From: Streptomyces anulatus
Lineage (GTDB): Bacteria; Actinomycetota; Actinomycetes; Streptomycetales; Streptomycetaceae
NCBI RefSeq assembly: GCF_000721175.1
Contig: NZ_JOEZ01000001.1
Coordinates: 310,001-374,000 of the forward strand
Reading direction: 5' to 3'
Length of the DNA stretch: 64,000 nucleotides
This document shows, one piece after another, positions 16,862 through 25,541 of the stretch (position 1 is its first letter; every line of letters starts with the position of its first letter). The notes beneath the pieces were generated by a model. That model made no database searches. It was not told where the DNA came from and saw only the letters and a list, made by a program, of their open reading frames with translations. Made by a program: the position numbers and the translations under genes.

Positions 16862-17520
16862 GGGGCCTCCCCCTTGATGAGCTTGGGGAGGTCCTTCGTG
16901 TACTCCTCGGCGCTGGTGTCCTCGCCGTAGAGCACGTACCCCTTGTCCGTCTTCGGGGAGAAGGCGATGACCTGGGCGCCGTGCATCGAGACGACGGTCC
17001 CGTCCTTCTCCTTCTTCGGCGCGTCGATGCCGATGCCGATCTGCCGGGCCCCGGCCTGGATGGTCGGGAAGTCGCCGGTGAGACCGGTGAAGGAGGGATC
17101 CTGGGCGGAGAGCCACTTGCCGAGCGAGGCGGGGGTGTCGCGCTCGGGGTCGGTGGTGACGAAGACGACCTGGAGCTTTTCCTGGTCGGCCTTGGACAGC
17201 TCCCGCTTGGCGAGGGAGATGTTGCTCATGGTCAGCGGGCAGACGTCGGGGCAGTTGGTGTAGCCGAAGTAGATGAGCGTCGGCTTGCCCTTGGTCGCCT
17301 CGCGGAGGTCGTACTCCTTGCCGTTCGTGTCGGTGAGGACGAGGTTCGGCTTGGTGAACGGCTGGTCGAGGACGGTCGCGGCCTTGGCCTTCGGCGCGGC
17401 GCTGATGTCGGCGACGGCCGAGGAGCCCGCCTCGTCGTCACCGGTGCCGCAGGCGGAGAGGGCCAGTGCGGCCGCGGCGGCGAACGCCACGGCCGTCACT
17501 GCTGCTTTGTTGTTGCGCAT
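16858..17520 (-). CDS. sco: Sco1/SenC-family copper metallochaperone lipoprotein
   Basis: 220 residues. The signal peptide ends with a lipobox (ALALSACGTG). The thioredoxin fold carries the copper-binding CxxxC motif in YTNCPDVCPLTMSN at about residue 100, and the third ligand histidine is in VSMHGAQVIAFSP near 190. Sco proteins deliver copper to the CuA centre of cytochrome c oxidase and in Streptomyces are needed for normal development. QEKLQVVFVTTDPERDTP is a family hallmark. ATG 17520 gives a normal signal peptide. The gene is 44 bp downstream of the YcnI-like gene and overlaps ecuC. Confidence 0.95.
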   Translation of the reverse strand: MRNNKAAVTAVAFAAAAALALSACGTGDDEAGSSAVADISAAPKAKAATVLDQPFTKPNLVLTDTNGKEYDLREATKGKPTLIYFGYTNCPDVCPLTMSNISLAKRELSKADQEKLQVVFVTTDPERDTPASLGKWLSAQDPSFTGLTGDFPTIQAGARQIGIGIDAPKKEKDGTVVSMHGAQVIAFSPKTDKGYVLYGEDTSAEEYTKDLPKLIKGEAP

Positions 17521-17564
17521 GAAAGAGGTGTCCTGAACGTGGTGCGGGTGAGGGAACCGGCCGG

Positions 17565-18311
17565 TCAGGCCGAGCGGCGACGTCCGGCGAGCACACCGAA
17601 CGCGATGCCCCCGATGCCGATGACGATGCCGATGATGCCCAGCGTGCGGGCGGTGGTGTCGCTGGAGGAGGAGGACGCGGCGGTGCTGCTCTCCTCGGAC
17701 GACGCCTTGGTGTCGGCGGCCTTGTGGTCGTCGGCCTCCTTGGCGTCGTCGGCCGCGCCGCCGTGGTGGTCCTCGGCGGCGGCGGTCAGCTTCAGGACGG
17801 GGGCCGGGCTGTCGGGCTCGTCGCCGTCCGCCGTGGGCTCCTCGATCCAGCGGACGACTTCCTTGTTGTCGTACGTCTGGATCGCCTTGAAGACGAGCTG
17901 GTCGGCGTCCTCGGGAAGCGCGCCGACGGAGACCGGGAACTGCTGGAAGTAGCCGGGGGCGATCTCGCTGTCGTCCGCGGTCCAGGTCACCTTGGAGACG
18001 GCCTCGGTGATCTTCTTGCCGTGCACTTCAAGAGGCTTGTCGAGCTTGCTCTTGTCGACCTTGATCTTCCAGCCGGGGACGGCCTGCGGGGTGACGGACG
18101 ACAGCGGGTGGCCGGCCGGGAAGTTCACTTCGAGCTTCACCGTCGAGGCCTGGTCGCGCTCGTTGGGGACCTTGAAGTTGAGCGTGGCGTATCCGCCCTT
18201 GGCGGCCTCGCCCACCGGCTGGACGCTGACATGGGCGGCGGCCGGGCCGGTGATCAGCAGGACGGTGGACGCGGCGACGCCGCCGGCGAGGGCGATACGG
18301 GAAAGCTTCAT
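17565..18311 (-). CDS. YcnI-family copper-binding membrane-anchored protein
   Basis: 248 residues. A signal peptide ends at GPAAAHVSVQP; cleavage before this histidine gives the N-terminal His that in YcnI proteins helps form a mononuclear copper site. The DUF1775 domain covers residues about 30-170 (GYATLNFKVPNERDQASTVK, GWKIKVDK, PGYFQQFPVSVGALP). A low-complexity Ala/Asp/Ser/His region (with DHHGGAADDAKEADDHK) follows, then one membrane helix (LGIIGIVIGIGGIAFGVLAG) and a basic tail. ATG 18311 is chosen because the signal peptide starts there (MKLSRIALAGG); an in-frame start 10 codons upstream has no support. It lies at the head of the tightly spaced copper genes. Confidence 0.92.
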   Translation of the reverse strand: MKLSRIALAGGVAASTVLLITGPAAAHVSVQPVGEAAKGGYATLNFKVPNERDQASTVKLEVNFPAGHPLSSVTPQAVPGWKIKVDKSKLDKPLEVHGKKITEAVSKVTWTADDSEIAPGYFQQFPVSVGALPEDADQLVFKAIQTYDNKEVVRWIEEPTADGDEPDSPAPVLKLTAAAEDHHGGAADDAKEADDHKAADTKASSEESSTAASSSSSDTTARTLGIIGIVIGIGGIAFGVLAGRRRSA

Positions 18312-18459
18312 GGCAGGAATCTCCACAGGGAAACGGAACATGGTGGTCCGGCGCGCGGATGCGCGGCGGCATCACGACACCTCGTGGTCCGGTTCCGTGG
18401 GCGTGCGCGCACAGGGATGTGCACGGACGGGCTCCGCGGGGGCGGTGGGAGGCGTCGCG

Positions 18460-19320
18460 TCAGGCTGCGAGGGCGTACGGGGCCGGAGGCCCGCGCCTGA
18501 TCACCAGGTGCTGCAGAGGATCCCCGGCGGCGGGTACCGGTACGTCGTCGGAGGGGCGCGGAACGCGCGGCCCGGCCACGAGCTGCTCGCGCGCCCCCGA
18601 CCGCAGCGCGCGGACGAGGGCGAGCGCGGCCCGCAGGGACCGCAGCCGGGCCCCGGCCGCCAGCGCCTGGGCGCTGTGGGCGGAGAGTCGGGCCAGCCCG
18701 AAGAGGGCGATCTCGCCGCGCCGCAGCAGCCAGCCGGTGGCGAGCGCGACGAGGACGTGGGCCAGGAACATCGGCAGGTCCGGCAGCAGTGCGGACACCG
18801 CGGCGCACATCTGCGCGATGCCGGAGGCGCCGTCCGGAGCCGCTGACGCGGCGGTCTGCGCCGCCCCGCCGCCCGCCGCGAGATGGCCGTGGCCCCCCGC
18901 GAGCGCCGACGGGTCGATGCCCGCGGTGGAGACGATGCGGTGGGCGTCGGCCGCGTTCAGCTGCGCCGGGCCGGCGCCGCACACGAGGCCGGCGGCGAAC
19001 CGGATGAGCGGACCGTCGCCGCCCGTGGACGCGGCGGCGGCCGGGGCACCGGCGTGGCTGCCGTACGCGAAGAGCACGTGCAGGAGGATCTGTCCGCCGG
19101 CCAGCGCGCCCACGATCGACGGAAGGGAACGTTCCCGTCCGGCGAGGACGGTGGCGACGGCGAGGACGCCGAGGAACCCGGCGAGCAGTGTCCACGCGGG
19201 GACGGCCGTTCCGGCGGCGAACGCGTGCCCGGCCGCGGACAGCACGACGCAGACCGCGGTGAACACCGCGGCCCTCATGAGCCGCAGACCGGCTCCGGCG
19301 CGTGCGAGAGGCGTGGACAT
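18460..19320 (-). CDS. Conserved integral membrane protein at head of copper cluster
   Basis: 286 residues from MSTPLARAGAGLRLM. It shows about five hydrophobic helices: AAVFTAVCVVLSAAGHAF, WTLLAGFLGVLAVATVLAG, LAGGQILLHVLFAYG, a short helix near CAAVSALLPDLPMFLAH and VLVALATGWLLRRGE. Histidines are frequent in loops (AYGSHAG, GGHGHLA), and the C-terminal ~85 residues are a soluble tail rich in Arg and Ala. I do not recognise a named family. Its position 148 bp upstream of the YcnI-like gene on the same strand suggests a role in copper handling, but that is inference. An earlier in-frame start exists 8 codons upstream and is less likely. Confidence 0.72.
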   Translation of the reverse strand: MSTPLARAGAGLRLMRAAVFTAVCVVLSAAGHAFAAGTAVPAWTLLAGFLGVLAVATVLAGRERSLPSIVGALAGGQILLHVLFAYGSHAGAPAAAASTGGDGPLIRFAAGLVCGAGPAQLNAADAHRIVSTAGIDPSALAGGHGHLAAGGGAAQTAASAAPDGASGIAQMCAAVSALLPDLPMFLAHVLVALATGWLLRRGEIALFGLARLSAHSAQALAAGARLRSLRAALALVRALRSGAREQLVAGPRVPRPSDDVPVPAAGDPLQHLVIRRGPPAPYALAA

Positions 19321-19612
19321 GGCCGGGACATCATCGCACTGCACCCTCCTGCGCCGTACGGCAGGTCCGGAAGATCAGGGTCCGTCCCCAACCGCGCTTG
19401 TTGCGCCTTCTCGCGGGGGATGTACGGACCGGGGGCGCGCACCCGGGGGCACGGACGGACCCCTGTTGACCTGCGGCCGGGCGGGTCCTTACACCGGGCG
19501 GCCGAATATCCGCATCCGCCGAATGAGGGCTCTCCCACCTGATCCGTGCTTACGAAGTGTCGAGGGCGGCAATACGTACCGATACGTCGAGCCGCAGCCA
19601 GGAGGCTGAAAG

Positions 19613-20140
19613 ATGAGCATCTGGTGGTCTCTCCATTTGCGGCGCGAAGCTGCGAGCGTTCCGCTCGCCCGTCGTTTTCTGCTCGGCACCATGGAAACCG
19701 CAGGGGTGGATCCGGACATCTCCTTCGACCTGTCGGTCGCGCTCAGCGAGGCCTGTGCGAACGCCGTCGAACACGGCGGCCGCCGGACGGGTCGCGGGGA
19801 GCTCGAGGATTCCGGGTACGGACGCCCTCCCGCGGACTCCGGGCAGTACCGGGTCACGGCCTATCTGGACGGCGAGAAATGCCGTATCGAGGTCAGCGAC
19901 TCGGGGCCGGGCTTTCCCGCCCGGCGCGCGCTTCGCCCAGCCGCGCATTCCGAACAGCACGCGCAGTACCCGCGGCACGCGCAGCCCCCGCGGGATACCG
20001 AAGCCGAGAGCGGCCGGGGTCTGGACCTCATCCAGCAGCTCTCCGACCACGTCCAGTTCGGCAACCGGCCGGGCCACGGCGCCGTGGTGCGCTTCGACAA
20101 GGTCCTGAAATGGCGCGAGGGCGCGCTGCTCACGGTGTAG
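19613..20140 (+). CDS. RsbW/SpoIIAB-like ATP-binding anti-sigma-type regulator
   Basis: 175 residues of GHKL ATPase fold without a histidine-kinase phosphoacceptor domain. N box ALSEACANAVEHG, G1 box IEVSDSGPGFP and G2 box ESGRGLDLIQQL are all intact, so ATP binding is expected. Proteins like this act as anti-sigma-factor serine kinases in partner-switching networks, phosphorylating an anti-anti-sigma protein. Two insertions, a GRRTGRGELEDSGYGRPP loop and a QH-rich loop (AAHSEQHAQYPRHAQPP) before the G2 box, are unusual. ATG 19613 follows CCAGGAGGC, a good ribosome site. No sigma or antagonist gene is adjacent, but a SpoIIE-type phosphatase lies 1.6 kb away on the other strand. Confidence 0.88.
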   Translation: MSIWWSLHLRREAASVPLARRFLLGTMETAGVDPDISFDLSVALSEACANAVEHGGRRTGRGELEDSGYGRPPADSGQYRVTAYLDGEKCRIEVSDSGPGFPARRALRPAAHSEQHAQYPRHAQPPRDTEAESGRGLDLIQQLSDHVQFGNRPGHGAVVRFDKVLKWREGALLTV

Positions 20141-20182
20141 TGAGCGGCGCGCCCTGCGCGGTGTGTCGTCGTACGGGACGGA

Positions 20183-21664
20183 TCAGCCCTTGAGCCGTGC
20201 CATCCAGGCCTCGACCTCGTCCGCCCGGCGGGGCAGCGTGTCGGAGAGGTTCCGGTTGCCGTCCTCGGTGACGAGGATGTCGTCCTCGATCCGGACGCCG
20301 ATGCCCCGGTACTCCTCGGGCACGGTCAGGTCGTCGGCCTGGAAGTAGAGACCGGGCTCGACCGTCAGGCAGACGCCTGGCTCCAGCGTGCCGTTGACGT
20401 ACGCCTCGGTGCGCGCGGCGGCGCAGTCGTGGACGTCCATGCCGAGCATGTGGCCGGTGCCGTGGAGGGTCCAGCGGCGCTGGAGGCCCAGCTCCAGGAC
20501 CTTGTCCACGGACAGGTCGCCGAGCAGGCCCCACTCGACGAGCTTCTCGGCGAGCACCCGCTGCGCGGCGTCGTGGAAGTCGCGGTAGTCGGCACCGGGC
20601 TTCACGGCGGCGATGCCCGCCTCCTGGGCCTCGTACACCGCGTCGTAGATCTTGCGCTGGAGCGGCGAGAACGTGCCGTTGATCGGCAGGGTGCGCGTCA
20701 CGTCGGCGGTGTAGAGCTCGTTGGTCTCGACACCGGCGTCCAGGAGCAGCAGCTCGCCCGCGCGGACGGCACCGTCGTTGCGGACCCAGTGCAGGGTGGT
20801 GGCGTGCGGGCCGGCGGCGCAGATCGAGCCGTAGCCGATGTCGTTGCCCTCGATGCGGGCGCGCAGGAAGAACGTGCCCTCGATGAAGCGCTCGCTGGTC
20901 GCCTCGGCCTTGTCCAGGCTCTTCACGACGTCCTCGAAGCCACGCGCGGTGGCGTCGCACGCCTTCTGCAGCTCGGCGATCTCGAAGGCGTCCTTCACCA
21001 GACGGGCCTCGGAGAGGTGGACGCGCAGTTCCTCGTCGCGCTCCGCGGTGACCTTGTCGGTGAGGGCGGCCTCGATGCCGGCGTCGTGCCCGCGCACATT
21101 GCGGACCGGGCCGGTGGCCTCGGTCAGCGCGGCGGCCAGCTCGCGGACGTCCTTCGCGGGGATGCCCAGCAGCTGCTCGGCCTCGGTGAGGGAGTTCCGC
21201 CGGCCGACCCACAGCTCGCCCTGGCCGTCGAGCCAGAACTCGCCGTTCTCCCGGTTGGAGCGCGGCAGCAGGTAGACGGTCGCCTCGTGGCCGCTGTCAC
21301 CTGTCGGCTCCAGGACGAGCACGCCGTCCTGGGTCTGGTCACCGGTGAGGTACGCGTACTCGGTGGAGGCGCGGAAGGCGTACTCGGTGTCGTTGGAGCG
21401 GGTCTTCAGGTTGCCCGCGGGGATGACCAGGCGCTCGCCGGGGAAGCGGGCGGAGAGCGCGGCGCGCCGGGCGGCGGTGTACTCGGCCTGGGCGATCGGC
21501 TGGAGGTCGTGCAGCTCCGTGTCGGCCCAGCCCGACTTCATGTTGTCGGCGAGCTCGTCGGAGACGCCCGGGTACAGGCCGTTCTTCCGCTGCTTGACCG
21601 GTTCCGCCGCTTCGTTCTCTTCGGTCTCCTGCTCCGGGTTCTCCGGAATGAGCTCCTCAGACAC
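20183..21664 (-). CDS. Aminopeptidase P family metallopeptidase
   Basis: 493 residues with an N-terminal creatinase-type domain and a C-terminal M24 pita-bread domain. Metal ligands: two Asp in LLDAGVETNELYTADVTRT, His in GTGHMLGMDVHDC, Glu in CLTVEPGLYF and Glu in GVRIEDDILVTEDG. The histidine segment HLSEARLVKDAFEI is also typical. It should remove N-terminal residues preceding proline in the cytoplasm. An acidic N-terminal extension of about 40 residues (SEELIPENPEQETEENEA) precedes the domain. The GTG start at 21664 is supported by CAAGGAGAGA seven or eight bases upstream, better than two in-frame ATGs further 5'. It runs tail-to-tail with the RsbW-like gene and downstream of the SpoIIE phosphatase gene. 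Confidence 0.94.
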   Translation of the reverse strand: MSEELIPENPEQETEENEAAEPVKQRKNGLYPGVSDELADNMKSGWADTELHDLQPIAQAEYTAARRAALSARFPGERLVIPAGNLKTRSNDTEYAFRASTEYAYLTGDQTQDGVLVLEPTGDSGHEATVYLLPRSNRENGEFWLDGQGELWVGRRNSLTEAEQLLGIPAKDVRELAAALTEATGPVRNVRGHDAGIEAALTDKVTAERDEELRVHLSEARLVKDAFEIAELQKACDATARGFEDVVKSLDKAEATSERFIEGTFFLRARIEGNDIGYGSICAAGPHATTLHWVRNDGAVRAGELLLLDAGVETNELYTADVTRTLPINGTFSPLQRKIYDAVYEAQEAGIAAVKPGADYRDFHDAAQRVLAEKLVEWGLLGDLSVDKVLELGLQRRWTLHGTGHMLGMDVHDCAAARTEAYVNGTLEPGVCLTVEPGLYFQADDLTVPEEYRGIGVRIEDDILVTEDGNRNLSDTLPRRADEVEAWMARLKG

Positions 21665-21767
21665 GATTTGTCTCTCCTTGATACGACACTGGACCATCAC
21701 CCATCGTACGGGCGTGCGGAAGGGGGCCCAGGGCCGAAGGGCCTATTACCGGAGAGACTCCCCGACG

Positions 21768-23192
21768 TCAGTCGAAGCGGGCGGCGAGGATCACGACGTC
21801 CTCGGCGGAATCGCTCCGGTCCAGGCCGTCGGGGAGCATGACGCACAGGACGTGGTCGGCGACGGCCGCCGGATCGTGCCGCTCGGTCTTCGGTACGGAA
21901 GCGGCGGCGGAGTGCAGCCGGGCGAAGGCGCGGTCCACCGGGTCCCCGGTGCGGCGCAGCAGCCCGTCCGTGTAGAGCAGCACGGTCTCGCCGGGAGCGG
22001 GGCTGAACTCCACGCTCGGCGCCTCCCAGCAGGCGAGCATCCCCAGCGGGGCGGAGAGCGTGGTCTCGACGAACTCGCAGCGCCGCTCGCCGAGTACCAG
22101 CGGTGGGGTGTGGCCGGCACCGGCCAGCACGACCTTGCGGGCGGCGGGTTCGCAGTAGGCGAACAGGGCGGTCGCGGTCCGCGCGGGCTCGGTGAGCCGC
22201 AGCAGCAGTTCCAGGTCGGAGAGGACGGCTACGGGATCCTCGCCCTCCATCACGGCGTACGCCCGCAGACTGGCGCGCAGCCGGCCCATGGCGGCCATGG
22301 CGCTCGGTCCGGACCCGCCGACGGAGCCGACGGCGAGGCCGAGCGTGCGGTCGGGCAGCGGCAGCGCGTCGTACCAGTCGCCGCCGCCCCGGGGGCCGGT
22401 GCGGTGCCGGGCGGCGAGCTGGACGCCGGGGATCCGGGGCAGCCGGCTGGGCAGCAGTTCCTCGGCGACGGCGGCGACGTCCGCGCGGGCGCGCTCCAGC
22501 TCGACCAGGCGGGCCAGGTGCTCGGTGGCGTAGCGCGCGTAGAGGCCGGCGAGGTGGCGCTGTTTCTGTGCGGGCTCGGCCGGTTCGTCGTAGAGCCAGA
22601 CGGCCGCGCCGAGCCGTCCGGCCGCCTCGGAGGCGAGCGGGAGGGCGTAGCTCGCGGCGTAGCCGAGCCGGGTGGCGACCTCCCGGTGCCGGGGGTCCAG
22701 GTCCTGCTCGCCGAGCAGGTCGGGGCTGGTGACCCCGGCGGCGGTGTCCGGGAGCCCGTCGAGGACGCGGCCGAGGGCGGTGGCCGCGCGCGGCACGGTC
22801 TCCAGGTGTCCGAGCTCGGCGTGGGAGAGCCCGAGGCCGAGGACGCTGGAGGGGCCCGCGCCGTTCGCCGGTTCCAGAACGAGAAGTCCGCGGCGGGCGC
22901 CGACGAGGGCGGCTCCGGCGCGCAGCAGCTCGTCGAGTGCGTCGTCGAGAGTGCTCGTCCCGGCCAGCCGCTCGGTGAGTTCGTGCAGGGTGGTGAGGTC
23001 CGAGACCCAGCCCGCCAGCCGGTCCTGGATGAAGGCTCCGGGCGGACCCGGGACCTCCGTCAGGGGAGCGGAAGTGTGCGTTGAAACCGGAACCTCTGGA
23101 TCGATTCCGGCCACTTTCGGCAAGTGTGGGGCGCTCATGGCAGCCAGCTTTCCGACCGGTACGATTCGTCGAATAGCATCGCAAACCCCCAT
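21768..23192 (-). CDS. GAF-SpoIIE (PP2C-type) serine phosphatase with an altered metal site
   Basis: 474 residues from ATG 23192; an ATG at 23138 with GGAAAG upstream is a credible alternative. A GAF domain spans about 60-215 (HELTERLAGTSTLDDALDEL, ARRGLLVLEP) and a SpoIIE/PP2C domain about 240-474. One metal aspartate is in GGGDWYDAL, but the second canonical motif, normally VGDVSGHG, reads VGSVGGSG, so an aspartate is replaced by serine. YTDGLL and the final AEDVVIL motif are intact. SpoIIE proteins dephosphorylate anti-anti-sigma factors, so it may partner the RsbW-like proteins nearby. Activity may be reduced or the protein may act by binding. It lies 103 bp upstream of the aminopeptidase P gene. 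Confidence 0.87.
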   Translation of the reverse strand: MGVCDAIRRIVPVGKLAAMSAPHLPKVAGIDPEVPVSTHTSAPLTEVPGPPGAFIQDRLAGWVSDLTTLHELTERLAGTSTLDDALDELLRAGAALVGARRGLLVLEPANGAGPSSVLGLGLSHAELGHLETVPRAATALGRVLDGLPDTAAGVTSPDLLGEQDLDPRHREVATRLGYAASYALPLASEAAGRLGAAVWLYDEPAEPAQKQRHLAGLYARYATEHLARLVELERARADVAAVAEELLPSRLPRIPGVQLAARHRTGPRGGGDWYDALPLPDRTLGLAVGSVGGSGPSAMAAMGRLRASLRAYAVMEGEDPVAVLSDLELLLRLTEPARTATALFAYCEPAARKVVLAGAGHTPPLVLGERRCEFVETTLSAPLGMLACWEAPSVEFSPAPGETVLLYTDGLLRRTGDPVDRAFARLHSAAASVPKTERHDPAAVADHVLCVMLPDGLDRSDSAEDVVILAARFD

Positions 23193-23904
23193 GTGATTCT
23201 GCGCCACTATCAATGTGTCCACATGTACACGCACAAGTAACCCGATGTCCAGCATTGTCCCTACAGGTACCGGGCGATTCGCACCCTTCCAGTGTCGGCT
23301 AACTTGGCTGAAAAATGCACCCTACGGACGCTATTTGCGATCGACTGGGGCTGCTTCAACAGGGGTACCTCCGGGGTCAGGTCGCCGGAGGAGCGTCATT
23401 CCGGGCATGCTGGGTACGTAAACGGTGTTGCGCGGGTGCGGTTGTGATCGCCAAGGAACCCGGCAGCGGGTTCGGGCGTCCTTACCCGTGAAGGCGACGC
23501 CCCTGCCCCGGACGGCGGGGTTCGCATCAGGGGCGGCAGGCGAGGCGCATGCCACCCTCACCCAGCGATCGCCGGCCCGGCTCGACCCGCTCGGCTCGAC
23601 CCGCACGACTCCAGGGCAGCACGACTCCGCTCGGTCAGTTCGACCTCGTTGGGCTCCGTTCGGTCAGTTCGGCTCCGTTCGGTTCGACTCCGCTCGATTC
23701 TGCTCGGTCAGGCACTGTTCCACCCCAGATCGGTTCTATTCGGATCGGTTCCACTCGGCTCGGCTCGGCTCACGCTCGGTACCGACGGCACGCCCGTACC
23801 GCAGAACTGATGAGCACGTACGCACAGCGAAGAGATACGCACGTGGTGTCACGCACGCGTGCTGTCATGTGGACTCGGCGTTCAACGGAAAGGAACGAGC
23901 GCTC
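23193..23904. other. 712-bp divergent spacer with degenerate repeats, no gene seen
   Basis: No open frame has coding composition. Bases about 23570-23790 are a degenerate simple repeat built from variants of CGGTTCGACTCCGCT and CTCGGTCAGTTCGG, with unusual T content. A stem CGCCCCTG/CAGGGGCG pairs 23498-23505 with 23528-23535. The promoters of the SpoIIE phosphatase (minus) and the prim-pol-like gene (plus) should lie in this spacer; no clear -10/-35 pair stands out. Confidence 0.6.
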
Positions 23905-24654
23905 ATGCGCGAGATCCTCGGAAGGCGACGCAGGCTCCGGCGCAAGGAGGGGACCGCCCGGCTCGACGCGGCCCTGACCTGCGCCACCGTATGGCAATGG
24001 CCCGTGGTCCCCGGAGTGGGGACGGCGCAGGCCAACCTGCCCGGTGAGAGCGGCGGCCTTGGCTGCGCCTGCCCCGAACCCGACTGCGCCGTACCGGGCG
24101 CACACCCCTTGGAACCCGGCCTGCTGGCGGCCACCACGGACGAGCGCATGGTGCGCTGGTGGTGGTCCAACCGCCCCGCCGCCCCCGTGATGCTGGCGAC
24201 CGGCGGCCGCGCGCCCTGCGCGGTGAGCCTGCCCGCCGTGGCCGGCGCCAGAGCGCTGAGCGCCCTGGACGTCCTCGGCATGCGGCTCGGCCCCGTCGTC
24301 GCGACGCCCACCCGGTGGTCGCTGCTGGTGGCCCCGTACACCCTGGAACGGCTCGGCGAACTGCTGTACGCGAAGGACTGGGTGCCCAGCTCGCTCCGGT
24401 TCCACGGCGAGGGCGGCTACCTCGTCCTGCCACCGTCCCGGACGGGCGCGGGCCAGGTCCGCTGGGAGAGGCCTCCCGCGTCGCCCCGGGCCTCCTCCAC
24501 AGCCTCCCCCGCCGCCCCGGTGTCCCGCGGGCGGACGAAGGGCGGTGCCCCCGTGGCCGCGGCGCCCTGGCTCCCGGACGTCGAAGGCGTCCTGGACGCC
24601 CTGGTCGAGGCGAGCACCGGAGCCCCGGGCGGCGGCAGCCGGCTCGCCTACTGA
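23905..24654 (+). CDS. Prim-pol-like (bifunctional primase/polymerase N-terminal) protein lacking catalytic acids
   Basis: 249 residues. The fold resembles the prim-pol domain found in the second copy at 30763-31668: AALTCATVWQWPVVPGV, then CACPEPDCAVPGAHPLEP with the cysteine-rich insertion, TTDERMVRWWWSNRPAAPVMLATG, and GYLVLPPS corresponding to the GSGGYLVGPGS strand. However, the DxD metal motif (IDLDVD in the second copy) is replaced by AVSLPAV, and the SGGRHLW segment by TPTRWSLLV. It is therefore probably not a polymerase. ATG 23905 follows GAAAGGAACG. Its role is unknown; conserved inactive prim-pol copies may bind DNA or nucleotide. The Pro/Ala-rich C-terminal 80 residues look disordered. 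Confidence 0.75.
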   Translation: MREILGRRRRLRRKEGTARLDAALTCATVWQWPVVPGVGTAQANLPGESGGLGCACPEPDCAVPGAHPLEPGLLAATTDERMVRWWWSNRPAAPVMLATGGRAPCAVSLPAVAGARALSALDVLGMRLGPVVATPTRWSLLVAPYTLERLGELLYAKDWVPSSLRFHGEGGYLVLPPSRTGAGQVRWERPPASPRASSTASPAAPVSRGRTKGGAPVAAAPWLPDVEGVLDALVEASTGAPGGGSRLAY

Positions 24655-24813
24655 CGCCTCAGGACGGACAAGCCGGACGTCCGGCTCACTCGAACGGGTG
24701 TGAGCCGGACCCGATCCGTGGTGAACGGGTGCCGGGCGGCCCGGCGGCGCGCATTCCGCCGATATCGTCGCCCCGTCGTCAGGAATTCCGCGCAGTCGCC
24801 AGGTGGGGCCACC

Positions 24814-25437
24814 ATGAATCTCCGCATGATCGGTCTCGCGGCAGCCGTCGTGTTCGGGTGTCTCGTTCCCCTGGTCGCTTCCGCGGATCCCGCCGTTGCT
24901 CCGGATGTCGTATCGGGTGATCCGGGCGACGCGAAATTTCCCGGCAGGTTGCCAGAAAGCCTTGGACCAAGGGTTTCTGAGGGCTTGTCCGAAGGTGATG
25001 CCGTCGCCCATTCTTCGACGCTGCCGAAATCGCCATCGAGAAGGCGCGAAGAAGCCGGTCCCCCGTCTGAGTTCGATCGTACGGATGTGGCGGCGCGGTG
25101 CGGGCCCGAGCTGGTCGCACCGGAGGGCGTCGAGGCGCAGACCTGCGTCATGACCGAGGGCGGCGAGACCTGGGCGCGCACCTACTACCGGAACGCGACC
25201 GGTGAGGTACTCCGGCCCCTGCTCACGCTGCTGGGGCCGGGCGGGCGGACCGTGGAGCTGCACTGCGCGCCGGCCGCGCACGACGAGCCGGGCACCTGCG
25301 AGACGCCGCGGGTCCCTTCATCGGGTGCGCCCCGGTCCGCCACGGCGGTGGCGGAGTTCGTGGGCGCGGGACCGGTGGACGAGGCACCGCTGCTGCTCCG
25401 CGCCGGATCCGAACGGGCGCCGGGGGCCGGGGACTGA
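24814..25437 (+). CDS. Secreted protein of unknown function
   Basis: 207 residues. A signal peptide MNLRMIGLAAAVVFGCLVPLVASADP is clear. A low-complexity Ser/Pro/Glu-rich stretch (SPSRRREEAGPPSEF) follows, then a compact C-terminal domain of about 110 residues with four cysteines (ARCGPEL, QTCVMTEGG, ELHCAPA, GTCETP) that could form two disulfides. RTYYRNATGEVLRPLLTLLG resembles beta-strand secretory domains but I do not recognise a family. ATG 24814 follows CCAGGTGGGG. The first part of the gene has weaker third-position GC than its neighbours. It lies 159 bp after the prim-pol-like gene and is followed by a hairpin. Confidence 0.72.
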   Translation: MNLRMIGLAAAVVFGCLVPLVASADPAVAPDVVSGDPGDAKFPGRLPESLGPRVSEGLSEGDAVAHSSTLPKSPSRRREEAGPPSEFDRTDVAARCGPELVAPEGVEAQTCVMTEGGETWARTYYRNATGEVLRPLLTLLGPGGRTVELHCAPAAHDEPGTCETPRVPSSGAPRSATAVAEFVGAGPVDEAPLLLRAGSERAPGAGD

Positions 25438-25501
25438 TCCGGGGCCTACGGTCTCCGCACCCGGAGGTGTCGCAGGGCGGGCCGCAGCCGGAAACGAGGA
25501 C

Positions 25502-25541
25502 GCCCGGTCGCTGGCGACGGGGGATGCACCAGCGACCGGGC
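25502..25541 (+). terminator. Hairpin between convergent genes
   Basis: GCCCGGTCGCTGG (25502-25514) pairs perfectly with 25529-25541 around a 14-nt loop, in the gap between the secreted-protein gene and the SEC-C gene. Confidence 0.75.

Noticed and set aside
14591..16930. Long open frame on the plus strand opposite CopCD
   Set aside because: It mirrors the GC-biased third positions of the real minus-strand genes, is rich in Gly/Arg/Gln, and has no domains.
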